Positions 17,379-28,268 of a DNA stretch of 47,475 nucleotides are shown here, piece by piece. A program made the position numbers and the translations under genes. Below the pieces are notes generated by a model. The model had not been told where the DNA came from and did no database searches. It saw only the letters and a program-made list of their open reading frames with translations. Location of the stretch: contig CM007334.1 of the NCBI GenBank assembly GCA_000333855.2, positions 74,751 through 122,225 of the forward strand, in the 5' to 3' direction. Source of the stretch: Endotrypanum monterogeii. Its lineage: Eukaryota; Euglenozoa; Kinetoplastea; Trypanosomatida; Trypanosomatidae. Position 1 is the first letter of the stretch. Each line of letters begins with the position of its first letter.

Positions 17379-19269
17379 TGTATTCTGCGTTGGGGGTTTG
17401 TACGCGTGTTTTGTCTCTGTGGGGATAAACTGAATTCTTAAACTTGTAGAATTGAGTTTTATGCTGAGCGTGTGAAGGGAACGACACCGGCGAAGGGAGG
17501 TGAGAGATACACCAAAGACTTGAACCAATAGGGGAGGAGATTCCCCCCTCCTCTTAGCTCCCCCCCCCTTCCATCTCCCCCCCCTCCCCTCATCCACAGA
17601 CACCCACCCACTTTCTATATCCCTCTACTCTTCTTTGGCCTTGCTCTATACACTTTTTTTTTTTGCTTCCGTTTGTTTGACCTTCGATACGGCATTATCA
17701 CCCCCCCTCAAAAAAAAAAAACATAAAATTTCGGATCGCACGACGACATCTGAATAAATAAATATATAATTTTTACGTGTGTCAAATTGTTCATGTCCCT
17801 GATGATGTTAGTGGTAGCACTCTGTACATTCCTTCACGAGCTTGCCCTCCCTCTCTCCCTCCCCCTAGTCTCCTTTAAAACACCTGAAGAGAGACGCATA
17901 CCCGCGTTCTTCAGTGGCCTCCATCCCTCCTTTCCCTCTACATCAAAGAACCTACCTTTCTCTCCTTTTCTAGTGCATCAAATACCGCCCAAGTCACCTT
18001 TTATGAGGGGAAACACACAGACAGAAGTATAAGACACATAGTTGTAGTAGTTGGACTCCGGTTTGTATCGTTTTATGGATATTTTCGTGCAAGACAGAAA
18101 CAAGAGAATACATCACTCTGACTACCTCTTCTTCTCTACCTTGCCCCCCCCCTCCACACACACCCACACAGAGGATAGTAAGTGATCTCGACTTCATATA
18201 TATTTTTCCCTTATTCCTCTGTTTAGTTACTTGATTTTTTTTTTTTTCTTGGGGGTGGGGTGGGGTTCGCTAGTGTTTCTGTGTTTCTCTACGCGCGCGT
18301 GTGTGTGTGTGGTCAGTCCCCCCTTCTTTTTCCTTTGTTTCAACCCCTCGTCAGCTCTGCGCTCCTGCTCTAACCCGCCCTTCTCACCCCCTTTTCTCTC
18401 ATATCTGAGATCAACAAGATTTTTCTCTTGCTTCTTCACTACGTTTTTCACGATTTTCGTTTGTTTCACCCCCTCTTTTTGTGTATCTCTGTGTGCGTGT
18501 GTGTGTGTCGTCGCTGCTTTTGGACAAGGTGTAAGACGACTGCCCTCTTTTTTTTTTTCGTTCGCTGTTGTTGTCGCGCGCTCGTCCTCCTCTTCCTCTT
18601 GCCTACGGTGTTGAATACCAGAATTTTTTTTTCCCACTGGGAGATACGTGCGTGTAGCTGTTGTGCTGCTCGTTGACCGGGAGTTTGAGTCGCTAGTGAG
18701 GGCGTGTGTGTACCACATCCACGACAAAACAGTTGCCGTCCGTACGTAAAAACAAAAAAAAACTAACTACTCCCCCTCTCCACCACCGCCACCACTACCA
18801 CCACAGCTCAGAGGAACTTTTTTTTGTTTTTTTCTGCCTCTTTGCCCTTCCCTCCCTCCCTCAGCTTCTCCTCAGTCCATCGCACCGGGTCTGTCGCTGT
18901 TGCGCCGATAAGGCCCTCCCCTCCCCTGCGGGGATCGCCTCCTTGCCGCAGCCGAGAAATCAGCTCGACATCATTTTGCTGTAGAGCTTTGGTCTTTGGG
19001 TTAAACCCCTCATCTTACTTCATTTCGATTTTTTATATATATTTTCTCTTCTCATACCAGCGTGTACAGGTCTTTAATCTGCAATCGCCACGCAGTGCGC
19101 CCTAAGCTCCTTCCTCCTATTTTAAAATTTGTTTCTTCTGGTGCTTCTCTCTCTTTTTTTTTTTTGCACTCCTAACACCTCATTTTTTTTCAGGTTTGAG
19201 GTGAGTGTCAGACTCTTATTTTTGCGCTTCTTTCCACCCTATCTCCCCCCTTTCCCTCCGTTTTGATTA

Positions 19270-19308
19270 CTTTTTTTTTTTTTTGCTCATTTCTCTGTGC
19301 GTGTTGAG
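19270..19308 (+). promoter_or_regulatory. Probable spliced-leader acceptor for POT1
   Basis: A T14-rich tract at about 19271-19284, more pyrimidines, then the first AG at 19307-19308. The 5' UTR would be about 123 nt and would contain the (AC)n(AT)n microsatellite at 19344-19397. No ATG lies between this AG and the POT1 start, so no upstream open reading frame is predicted. Confidence 0.45.
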
Positions 19309-19343
19309 CGAAACATTTCTTTCCTCAAACATTATACATACAT

Positions 19344-19397
<54 letters not shown>
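19344..19397. repeat. (AC)9(AT)18 compound microsatellite in probable POT1 5' UTR
   Basis: AC dinucleotides at 19344-19361 are followed directly by AT dinucleotides to 19397, ending 34 bp before the POT1 start codon. Length changes here would alter the leader of a transporter mRNA. Confidence 0.9.
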
Positions 19398-19399
<2 letters not shown>

Positions 19400-19431
19400 A
19401 TCGACTCTACGCTGCAGTCACGTCGGCTGTG

Positions 19432-21828
19432 ATGCGCCATGCCCGCGAGCGTCACGAAGCTGCAGATGATCCAACATTCTTCGACAGTAGCCACACTCAC
19501 ACTTCTTCCAAGATGAAGGAACCCATAGGACTGGGCAACATCTCGCTCGGTGGCAGTTGTAATGGAGACGAGAGGGTGCTGACAGCTGCGCTTGACGGCA
19601 ACGTCTCCGGTCGCTCGCGGCGCCATGTAGAGCACATATTCCATCCTGAGCTGCGTCGTACGAAGGAGGTGATCCGGCGCCCAGAATGGGTGCGCCGCAC
19701 TGGGGAATGTGTTGCGCATAGAGGATCCCTCAGCACTGTGGCACTTTTTGGCATCATGTTTGCCAACTGCGTTGGCGGTGGCTATGGCTTCGAAGATGGC
19801 ATTAGCTCAGCCGGTCCTCTCATCACGCTTATTGTGTGTGCGATCCTGCCCTGGTTGTGGGCCTTCCCTACAGGATTGGCTGTTGCGGAGCTGTCCACGG
19901 CCGTGCCGAGCAACTCGGGTGTGCTCATGTGGACAAATGCTGCGTTCCCCCCTTTTATATCATTCATGTGTATTTTAGCCACCGTATTTATTACCTTCAT
20001 CGGCAACGCCACGTATCCGAACCTCACAGCCGAGTACGTACAGAAGCTGAGTCACCTCAGCGCGGGTGCAGCGGCTGGGGTGAAGATCGGCGTGGTGGCG
20101 CTGTGCTGTCTCCTCAACTGCGTTGGGGTAGAGATTGTGGGCAGCTCGTCGATCATCCTGTGCACCGTGACCATACTGCCCTTTATGCTGCTGACGGTTA
20201 TTCAGCTCTTCTCTAGAGGCTTCAACGCGGCGGTGCTTCACGTGGATGTGAAGAAGGTGAGGTGGGCCGATTTTTTCTCCATCATCAGCTGGAATTACGC
20301 CAACATTGAGAATGCAGGCGCTGTCGTTGAGGAGGTCGCTAACCCACGCAAGGCTTTCCCGAAGGCGATGATGTTGCTCATGCTCAGCACATATGCTGCC
20401 TACGTCATGCCGATGCTCGCTGGTGTTAGCGCCATGGGGGTGGATCAGGACTATTCCAAGTGGGAGGCGGGTCATTGGCCTGAGGTGGCAGGGAAGATAG
20501 CCGGCGACTGGCTGAAGTACATGCTCTTCTCGGGTGCCATTCTCAGCGGCGTTGGTTTCACACTGACGAGTATGTGCTGCACGAGTCGGCTGTTGGCTGG
20601 CATGGGTACCATGCATATGTTTCCAAAGAAGCTCTCGCGGGTGATCGGATACTACCACCCGCGTCTGGGCACCCCCATCCCAGCCATCGTCATCAACTCC
20701 TGTGTCACGCTCATCTTCAGTGTGAGCATGGACTTCACCAGGGTCGTGTCGCTGTGTCAGTCTATCTACTGCCTTCGCATGCTTTTGATATATGCCTCGC
20801 TCATCAAGCTGCGCATAGACTACCCCAACCTGCCACGTCCCTACGCACTGCCATTCAGTACGTGGAAGACGGTGCTGGTTCTTCTTCCGGCGGCTGCTTT
20901 CTCGCTGATGGCCTCGATTGTCTCCGCCATGACTTCCATCGGTATTGGCATTGCACTCGTCAGTTTCGTGGTCGTTGGCAATGTCGCATCGTGGCTGTAC
21001 TGCCGAGTCTTCGCCCGCAATGGGTTTCAGGGTGTCATTGTTCAGTGTGAGGTGTCCTCGGGTGAGGACGCAGATGCCGGGGCAGATGACAACGCCGACG
21101 ACGACTTCCTGAGCGAGGGCGTCTTCTACGTCGATGATGACCCCAACAACGGCGAGCCGGCGGATGACCTGCTCCTCGGTATCCTGCCAATACCTCCGGC
21201 CGAACCCGCGGGCGCCCAAGCTTCCCCTGCGTCGATGCGTGAAAATGGTGGGGGTGCTCGTCAGCAACGCCAGCGGCCTGGCATGAAGGACCCGGAGTCT
21301 GCCTGCGGTTGTGGCGAAGGGGAGATGACGGATGTAGAGATCACTGTGCAGGGTGGCGCCTCGCCCGAGTCCCTGTTTGTGAACAACAGCGTCGTAGCGT
21401 TTCCGAACGGGAGCAGCGTTGCAGTTCGTTCGCCGATCGGTGGCTTCTCTCCCTACGGGGTCCCTCCCAGCCATGGTATGACCATGCGTCACCGCCGCAA
21501 CACTCGCAGCGTCAGCGGTGGAGGTGATGCACCGGGTAGCTGTAACACTGGCCCTGTCGTGACCGGCGAGGACAGCGGCGAGGAGGGGGATATCAACCCC
21601 ATGGACCGCAGCGATCGCGGCTTCTCATTGTCTGCAGTTGGTGTCTCGACACAGGTGCCGTTGACACCGACGGCGAGCCCACACCAGGTTATTATATCGT
21701 CACCGACTCCTGGCAGTCGGACGAGCAGTCGAACCCTCACTCCAGTCAAAGGCCATCACGGCTCGATGCGCACGCACGGGAGAAACAGTAGCACATTCGT
21801 GAGAAGTCCTCTTTCTAACTCTCGGTAA
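19432..21828 (+). CDS. POT1: Polyamine permease (APC superfamily), POT1 type
   Basis: A 798-residue member of the amino acid/polyamine/organocation family, matching the published Leishmania polyamine transporter POT1 in layout and approximate length. The start is the first ATG (19432); upstream codons run through an AT microsatellite. The N-terminal 95 residues are hydrophilic. About 12 hydrophobic helices fill residues about 100-525. The first contains the broken-helix Gly-rich motif GGGYGFEDGISSAG near residues 114-127. A segment with Glu-Asn-Ala-Gly and Val-Glu-Glu-Val lies near residue 300, where the family places substrate and ion residues. The 260-residue C-terminal tail is hydrophilic, with acidic clusters followed by Ser/Thr/Pro-rich sequence that could be phosphorylated. 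It would import putrescine and spermidine at the plasma membrane, feeding trypanothione synthesis. Confidence 0.88.
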   Translation: MRHARERHEAADDPTFFDSSHTHTSSKMKEPIGLGNISLGGSCNGDERVLTAALDGNVSGRSRRHVEHIFHPELRRTKEVIRRPEWVRRTGECVAHRGSLSTVALFGIMFANCVGGGYGFEDGISSAGPLITLIVCAILPWLWAFPTGLAVAELSTAVPSNSGVLMWTNAAFPPFISFMCILATVFITFIGNATYPNLTAEYVQKLSHLSAGAAAGVKIGVVALCCLLNCVGVEIVGSSSIILCTVTILPFMLLTVIQLFSRGFNAAVLHVDVKKVRWADFFSIISWNYANIENAGAVVEEVANPRKAFPKAMMLLMLSTYAAYVMPMLAGVSAMGVDQDYSKWEAGHWPEVAGKIAGDWLKYMLFSGAILSGVGFTLTSMCCTSRLLAGMGTMHMFPKKLSRVIGYYHPRLGTPIPAIVINSCVTLIFSVSMDFTRVVSLCQSIYCLRMLLIYASLIKLRIDYPNLPRPYALPFSTWKTVLVLLPAAAFSLMASIVSAMTSIGIGIALVSFVVVGNVASWLYCRVFARNGFQGVIVQCEVSSGEDADAGADDNADDDFLSEGVFYVDDDPNNGEPADDLLLGILPIPPAEPAGAQASPASMRENGGGARQQRQRPGMKDPESACGCGEGEMTDVEITVQGGASPESLFVNNSVVAFPNGSSVAVRSPIGGFSPYGVPPSHGMTMRHRRNTRSVSGGGDAPGSCNTGPVVTGEDSGEEGDINPMDRSDRGFSLSAVGVSTQVPLTPTASPHQVIISSPTPGSRTSSRTLTPVKGHHGSMRTHGRNSSTFVRSPLSNSR

Positions 21829-21854
21829 TGCAGTGGTCACTTGACCACACGAAT

Positions 21855-21855
<1 letters not shown>

Positions 21856-21888
<33 letters not shown>

Positions 21889-22016
21889 GGGGGAGTGGGG
21901 TGGGTGGGTGGGTTAGATCTCGTTTTTCTGCATGTTTTTTTTTTTCGCGGTGATTTTAGTGCTTTTCCCTCCCTCTTCCCTCTTCTAGAAGTAGGTGTGT
22001 GTGTGTGTGTGTGTGT
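21856..22016. repeat. (CA)n and (TG)n fold-back pair downstream of POT1
   Basis: (CA)16 at 21856-21887 and (TG)n at 21994-22016 are complementary and separated by about 107 bp, so the 3' flank of POT1 could fold into a long-range stem. Confidence 0.8.
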
Positions 22017-23041
22017 TTTCAGGTTCATTTAGGCCGCCCTTTGCTCTTTCTCTCCCTCCCCACTCCTCCTATCTTGCCTCTCGGTACGTGTGCGCTCGAG
22101 TCCACGCTTTCGCAGATACACAAACGAGAGGATGCAATGGGAGTTGCTTATATATCGACCCGTGCCCTATTTCTTCCGTCCCCCCCCCGCAATGTTTGTG
22201 GGTTGTCTCGTTTTATTCATCTCTCCTTTTTTCTCATCTTGTCCTCCACAAGCATCACTCGCCCCCAGAGCCAGCTTGATCTGTGTATGTCTTTTTTTTT
22301 TTCCGATGTGTGCACAGTGGGTTACAGTGGGGGTGGGTGGGTGTGTAGAGGGGAGCCTGCTATCCGTTCCCCTCTTTTCCCGATAGTGTGTGTGCTTGTG
22401 CGTGTGTAAATATATAAGTAATATATTTCTGTCCATTTTTTTTCATTTCACTTAATTAAATATTTTAAAAAAATAACTTTGAGGCATCTGCACGGACACT
22501 TCAACAAACTTCGTGCATCACGCGTCAACACGCAGATGTACACATACATGCATATATACATAGCATCGAATCTCGAAACGGGCAACGATCGCTCGTGAAT
22601 GTGGGGTGGGAGACAAGCGGTATGACTCGGTGATGCGTGTGTACGTGCAGGAGGATGCCAGTGGGAAAGGGGGAGAGACTGGGGGGAATGGGGGGTGGTG
22701 GTGGCGTGAATGAGGGGGGCAGCTGATAAAAAAAGGCACTGGGTGTAGTGCTTGGTGCACGAAGGCAATTCGAGACCCGCAGATCTCATCACCGTTGTAT
22801 CGGTGCGTGTGTGGAGGTGGTCTGTCCAGGTGATTGGTTTCATTGGCGTTGCTGCAACTCGCCATCCACATTTCCTGCGCTTTGGACCACATTTGTTTTC
22901 TTCGCATCCTCTTCGTTTACATATCCTTTGCTCTCAGATGAGGGAGGGTTATCTACATGTGGTGTTTTCCCTCATACTTACCCCTACGGAGTCATGCATC
23001 CAGGTAAGTGCGCGGACACACAAACACGCACATCTTTCTAT

Positions 23042-23044
<3 letters not shown>

Positions 23045-23085
<41 letters not shown>
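23045..23085. repeat. (AT)n(GT)n compound microsatellite
   Basis: AT dinucleotides at 23045-23073 pass directly into GT dinucleotides to 23085. Confidence 0.9.
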
Positions 23086-23713
23086 TGTATCCGCACATTA
23101 TTTATATATCGAGGCTTGCTCAAATTGTCCTCCCTCCTTAGTGTTAATGAGCAGCGAAAAAAAAAAAGTAGGGAAAATAAGAGAATCAAGAAAACAATCC
23201 CACTGCAGCCGCGTGAACAAGTGCGCACCTTTGCGTGCATGTGGCCAGGTAGGAGGCGTTTCTGTATCTGTCTGTGTATAGGAAGGAGAAGAGGGTGGAT
23301 GTGTGAGTGAAGAACGAGCCGCATGCTGGCGCTCTCGTGTGCAAAGGTTTACCTGTACCCAAACCCGCGCCAAGTATATTCATCGGGTGTTACTTTAACG
23401 TTGTGGGCTTATTCGCAGTAATGAGTGTCTCTGGTTCGTATCGTATCAATTTGAATGACAGAGGAGCGGGGTGTTACGCTTTTATTGTGAAAGAGAGAAG
23501 GGGGGTGGTGGGGGAGTCGGCTCTTGGTTTATATCAGTACCTCTGCGAAACGTTAGAAAGGGCAGAGGTGGGCAACAAGAACGGGAAAACAACAACAAAA
23601 AAAAACAAATAGAGAAACATATTCTTGGCAAATCGTAGCCGCCTCTGTTTGCAAATCCCTCTTTTTCCACGTGCGGCTTTCTACACCTCAACTTGCTTTT
23701 AGTTTTTCTCACC

Positions 23714-23716
<3 letters not shown>

Positions 23717-23751
<35 letters not shown>
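23717..23751. repeat. (AC)n microsatellite
   Basis: About 35 bp of uninterrupted AC dinucleotides. Confidence 0.95.
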
Positions 23752-23755
<4 letters not shown>

Positions 23756-24899
23756 TATGTATGCGTTGTTTTTATTTTTTTTTTTGTGATGCTAGTGTTT
23801 CGAGTGCATCTCTTACCAAGTGATGCGCTGATGCGCGCCGCTTCACATGACCTCTTCGACTGACCCGTCCACAAAAAAAAACAATCAAAGGGACGTAGCA
23901 TATGTACATTAGCTCTTCTCCGTACTGTCTTCTTTGCGGATCTCCCACTGTCCCTCTTGTCCTCCTCCTCCTTATCGCCGCCGCCTCTGTTCACGGAAAG
24001 GTGTGCATGCAGGGAATGTGAAGAGGATCGAATGCAGTAGCCCACACAGCGGGACGCCACACCACGCGAGCTCACAGAGCTTCTGCACCTCGGATTCATT
24101 GACTAGTTGTGTACACCGAACACGATGCCCCCTCTCTATGGAGGGGGAGGGAGGGGGGGAGGGGGGGCACAAGTATACAATCGTCAGGATGTGAAGTCCA
24201 TTTTTTTTTTCCACGGTTTTTTTTTCTCCTGTCATGATGTGACGGCCACTAAGGAGGTGAGCTCCACTGGCATATTTTAACGAACCCCCCGTATCTCACC
24301 CAGCCGTGCCACCACACCGCAGTGTCATCAGAAGCCACGGAGGCGAGCGTGAACGGGAGGACACCCGAGTTGGCTGCACAAGTCATGCATGCGGTGCCAC
24401 AACATCGCCATGGACAGAGCTCCCGTTATGTGCTGTTGAAAGCGGGTACCGTTGCAACAGTGCCAGAGACTTTCTGGTGATGTTACGAGTCCTACGACTG
24501 GCTTACCATCAAATGACACTGGGTAGCTCTGCGTCCTCCTCCGCCCCCTTCTGCTAGTGCGATGCCAAGGGCTCCCGTTGGGACAGTTCTTTTTGTTCCA
24601 GGCTCCAAGTTGTGAGTGCGTGCAGGTGCAGCAGGATCGGTGCTACCTGGGAAGTGAAACAGACGTCATGCTGGCGGCACAGAACTAGGTACTGCTACAG
24701 ATGTGGGAGTTGCTTGCTCGTCCTATGGATGTGGTCCTGGTCTGAACCTGCTCTTGCAATGTAGTTCATCTTGACGCTACCTGGCATCTTCCGTCTTGCG
24801 TATGGACAGGGCAGAAGGCGGGTGGTGGTGGCTCCTCCACTCCATGTTGCTTATGATATTTGCTATGTATTTGATCTATTGCTACGCCACCAGGGTCGT

Positions 24900-24902
<3 letters not shown>

Positions 24903-24936
<34 letters not shown>
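24903..24936. repeat. (TA)n microsatellite
   Basis: About 34 bp of uninterrupted TA dinucleotides. Confidence 0.95.
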
Positions 24937-24939
<3 letters not shown>

Positions 24940-26001
24940 GCCGAAGCAGTCGCCTGACGTTGCCAAGCACGTGCTAATGTACATGGATGTACCTCAGCTG
25001 GCCTTGGGTCGATGGTGTCCCATATGTCCCATATGTCTCAGCTGCAGTGCAATAGAGTGTCCCTCAACGTGGCCGAGACACTCTGCTTCAGCATCAAACC
25101 AGTTCCATCGCCTAACTTTTTCTCTCATGATGACAGTCACGGTCGCAATAGCCAAATGCTGACCTTGACAAGTCTGCTCACATCTACGTCTTTTTGATCG
25201 TGATGTTCACAGCGTATTCGCCTCCCCCTCCGGCAGAGTCATATGCACCGCCATTGACAAGCCTCGAGAGGGCAGCTGCGGCTCTGCACCCCGGGGGGGG
25301 GGAGTGTGCCAAATGTTGAAAGAAAAGAAATTGTAAACGCCATTTGCGTGGGCATCTTCACACCGCTGCACACGGCAGCGCAGATGGAGCGGGTTGTATA
25401 TCCTCAAAGTCCTATCGAGTTAATGCGTGCATTTATGTGTGTGTGTGTGTGTGTGGCGTGCGACCGGTGACCCTTTTCGGTTGGTCGTTGACGAGGCTAA
25501 CGAAGGACAAAAAAAAGGAAGCATATCTCATGTGGGGTTCTGGGATCGCATCTGCCCCCCCCCCCCTTTCTCTTTCCTGTTGTCATTTGTGGCTCAGATT
25601 TTGGATACTCGGCGGCTCATGACAAGGATTGCTTGGATCTCCTTCATTTTGAAGGTGTTTACATGGGCTGATCGCCTGTATAGGTCTGCTCCCTGTGTCC
25701 TTCACTTCGCACTCAACTCGACTCCTTCTTTTTTTTTTTTTTTCTTGATGGTGGTAGCGGCGGTCAGGGAGAGGACAAGCAAGAACAAACATCAAAAAAG
25801 AAGCTAAGGCCACGCAGTGTTTCTCACTCCACCCCAAAAAGGAGCTCACTTTAACGGAAGCAGTGTGATGAGGTGAGTTGGGTACACCACACGCTATCGG
25901 CCAGGTGTCTTGCACATACAGATACCAACACCCACCCGCTTCCCTCCAACGCAACACAGGTACAAGCACACAGAGGTCTTCCTCAGTGATGCACGAATAA
26001 C

Positions 26002-26002
26002 T

Positions 26003-26047
<45 letters not shown>
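26002..26047. repeat. (CA)n(AT)n compound microsatellite
   Basis: CA dinucleotides to about 26022, then AT dinucleotides to 26047, about 260 bp before the AAAP start. The same layout occurs before POT1 at 19344-19397. Confidence 0.9.
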
Positions 26048-26169
26048 GTATAGCGTTTGCGAGGGAGGCCCTATTTTTTTTCTGAGTTTTATTTGGTGTG
26101 GCCAAAACCTGCGTTCTTCACAGCTGCACTGTTGTGTGCCGTACCTTTTGTTTTCGGAGCTCTTCACGC

Positions 26170-26213
26170 AATTGTTCCCCCCCCCTTTTTTTTTTTTTGC
26201 TCGTGCCCCCTAG
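26170..26213 (+). promoter_or_regulatory. Probable spliced-leader acceptor for the AAAP gene
   Basis: A C9T12 tract and further pyrimidines end in CCCCCTAG, with AG at 26212-26213. This leaves about 90 nt before the ATG at 26304. Confidence 0.55.
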
Positions 26214-26303
26214 TCGAACAGCTGCGCTGGCGGGTATCGTGTGGTTGTTGTGATTTTTTTTTCCACAGAAAACCAGAGGGGGAGGAGGAAGGAGGGGGGG
26301 GGG

Positions 26304-28268
26304 ATGCACAGCAACGCTAGCAACAGGCTCGCGGGGGAGAGCGAGCATCACCTCCACACAATCACCTCCGACTCGGCGATATCCTTGATCCCCCCCTTAC
26401 ATCTACCTCACGACGCTTCGGCACGAACATTACATGAAGCCTCATGCTCGTCTCCTGTCGTGGGCGCGAGAGCCGCTCAGCAATATTTTCGCATTTCTTC
26501 GCTCAAGGACGCATCGGGAGAGGAGACGGCAGGCGACCCCCACTGCGCCTCTTCGTCGGCCGCGCCCTCACCGACTACTCGAGGTGAGTGTGGAGCTGAG
26601 TGCAGCACTAATAATTCAAGCAACGGAGATGGTCACGCAGGTGACCTTCATCGCAGAGATGTGGTCAGCAGCGGCAGCGATCACGGATGCGCTTCTGTGG
26701 TGCGGCTTACATCCGAGGAGGAGCAGGAGGTGCGGCTGCACTCGTATAATGTAATGGCTGGTGGGAAAGCTGCCGAGGACACGGGGGAAGGCGCCGATGA
26801 GGTTACCGTGGCAACACGTCGTGATTTCGTCTCGGATACGGTGCACACCATTTTCCCGAGTGCCGTCACATCATGGCTGTCGCGCTCCGCCAACACAGTG
26901 GTGCAGACCTCGTCAAGCGCGGTGCCCGACAACGTGAAAAGCGTCGCAAGCGCTGTGGCGAGCTCGATCGGTGTCAGCGTCGAACATATTGGCAGCGCAA
27001 TCGACATGCTGCCAGACGCGATGGTGAAGGCCATTCCCCCCACCGTGATGTCAGAGGATGTAAAGCAGCTCTTGTTCACAGATTTCAGTAACACGTTTCG
27101 CAGCTTCTTCCACACCAACATCTTGTCAATGCCGTTTGTATTCCGCCAAGCTGGATTGGCCGGTGGTATCCTCTTGCTGTCACTCGTTGCCGTGACGTCC
27201 GAGTATGCGACGGAGGCGTTTTTCTCTGCAAAGAATCAGATGCGAGAGGCTCACAAGGTTGTTGTGTACGGTGATGTGCCGCTCATGATATGGGGCGACT
27301 GGTACCCAACGATCAATATTTTCTATGGTGCAACTCACCTGATCGGCTTCATCGCTTTCTCCTCGTCGAACGCGGTGGTGCTGCTTAGTGCCATGGGCAT
27401 GACAGGCGGTGGCGCACGCGCGCTGGGTATCATCATGCCGTCTCTCATCGCTCTTCCCCTCGTCTTCATGAAGAGTGCACATAGCCAAAAACCGCTGGCC
27501 ATCATGTCGAACACACTCGTTTTGATCTCTGTAGGTCTCATGTGCGCAGAGTTCCGCTATCAGATGCAGTCGTCCATCAAGCTGTGGCCCAAATCACCAG
27601 CGGAGCTTTTTGTTGCACTCGGTGTGACGGTGTACGCCTTCACCGGCATTGGCTCTGCGATCTCTGTTGAGCGAGTTGTGACGCCGAGGCGGTATCGTGT
27701 GCTACTGCGGCTGTCAGTGGCCATTTCTGGGTCTCTTCTTATGGCCTTCGGACTCAGTGGCTTTCTTTCGTACGGCAACCAGACTTGTTCCGTCCTGACG
27801 GTGTCACTGCACGCTGGTCCGCTGCGGACGGCCGCCAGCGCGCTTCTTTTTTTCGCTTCACTCACCATCATACCACAGCAGACCTTTCCGCTCTGCGAGA
27901 TTTCTGATAGGCGCGTGCTGGGGATACGGCGGCTCACCCACTACTGGGATCTTAAGCCGAACCTTATGCGTGTCGCCTGCCTCGTTCTGAGTGCCTTTGC
28001 GGCTTTTATTGTGCCGTATTACGGACTTATCTTGTCTATTTCCGGATCCCTGGGCTGCGGCATTGTCGGCCTCGTTGTTCCCGCTGCGCTGGACTACGTG
28101 AGACGAGAACGCTGGGCGCTTCGGGAGGGTCGCACGCTGCGCTTCTGGGAATACTGTGTGGTCTTTGGTCTTGGCTTGTACGGGTGTATGGTGGTGGTGG
28201 TCGGGGTCGGATCTGGTAGCTACGAGCTGTGGAGGAGTATCCAGACAAGCTCCACGGACAACTGTTAG
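26304..28268 (+). CDS. AAAP-family amino acid transporter
   Basis: A 654-residue membrane protein of the amino acid/auxin permease family (SLC36/AVT-like). The start is the first ATG, at 26304; the frame stays open upstream to a GTG but crosses the likely splice acceptor only in noncoding-type sequence. Residues 1 to about 255 are hydrophilic and Ser/Ala/Asp-rich. Within them, residues about 170-245 form amphipathic helices unusual for the family. From about residue 262 come roughly ten to eleven membrane helices. The first carries the family pattern of Asn-(x)-Leu-x-x-Pro-x-x-Phe-x-x-Ala-Gly (near residues 270-285), and a middle helix carries Phe-Thr-Gly-Ile-Gly-Ser. It likely moves neutral or basic amino acids by proton or sodium coupling. 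Substrate and membrane cannot be read from sequence. It follows POT1 on the same strand but is unrelated to it in sequence. Confidence 0.88.
   Translation: MHSNASNRLAGESEHHLHTITSDSAISLIPPLHLPHDASARTLHEASCSSPVVGARAAQQYFRISSLKDASGEETAGDPHCASSSAAPSPTTRGECGAECSTNNSSNGDGHAGDLHRRDVVSSGSDHGCASVVRLTSEEEQEVRLHSYNVMAGGKAAEDTGEGADEVTVATRRDFVSDTVHTIFPSAVTSWLSRSANTVVQTSSSAVPDNVKSVASAVASSIGVSVEHIGSAIDMLPDAMVKAIPPTVMSEDVKQLLFTDFSNTFRSFFHTNILSMPFVFRQAGLAGGILLLSLVAVTSEYATEAFFSAKNQMREAHKVVVYGDVPLMIWGDWYPTINIFYGATHLIGFIAFSSSNAVVLLSAMGMTGGGARALGIIMPSLIALPLVFMKSAHSQKPLAIMSNTLVLISVGLMCAEFRYQMQSSIKLWPKSPAELFVALGVTVYAFTGIGSAISVERVVTPRRYRVLLRLSVAISGSLLMAFGLSGFLSYGNQTCSVLTVSLHAGPLRTAASALLFFASLTIIPQQTFPLCEISDRRVLGIRRLTHYWDLKPNLMRVACLVLSAFAAFIVPYYGLILSISGSLGCGIVGLVVPAALDYVRRERWALREGRTLRFWEYCVVFGLGLYGCMVVVVGVGSGSYELWRSIQTSSTDNC

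Larger units (their letters stand above)
17025..19431. other. Long intergenic region before the polyamine permease
   Basis: About 2.4 kb without a supported gene. It holds (TG)n at 17073-17091, a TG/poly-C/CA fold-back at 17324-17378, several poly-C and poly-T runs, and a nearly continuous pyrimidine-rich + strand from about 17780 to 19300. The many T and C tracts offer several possible acceptor sites. Short open frames here encode Phe/Leu/Ser/Cys-rich products typical of pyrimidine-rich noncoding DNA. Confidence 0.65.
21829..26303. other. Long intergenic region between POT1 and AAAP transporter
   Basis: About 4.5 kb without a convincing gene. Contents include a (CA)/(TG) fold-back pair at 21856-22016; AT/GT tracts at 23045-23085; (AC)n at 23717-23751; G-rich sequence at about 24139-24168; (TA)n at 24903-24936; and (CA)n(AT)n at 26002-26047. 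The block at about 24240-24800, extending to 25200, is of normal complexity without microsatellites and might be a decayed SIDER-type retroposon or lost gene, but I see no signature. A 62-codon ATG frame at about 23421 has codon use unlike the real genes and is not accepted. Confidence 0.6.

Noticed and set aside
19975..21492. 505-codon minus-strand frame inside POT1
   Set aside because: Antisense shadow of a GC-biased transporter gene. The product is His/Arg-rich without membrane segments or a domain, while the + strand frame matches a known family.
22755..22800. TTCGAGACC-like segments here and TTCGAATCA near 8093, considered as tRNA B boxes
   Set aside because: No matching A box or cloverleaf arms at the required spacing.
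23421..23612. 62-codon ATG frame in the POT1-AAAP spacer
   Set aside because: Weak third-position GC, Lys/Asn-rich end in poly-A type sequence, no tract and AG close upstream, and no recognisable domain.
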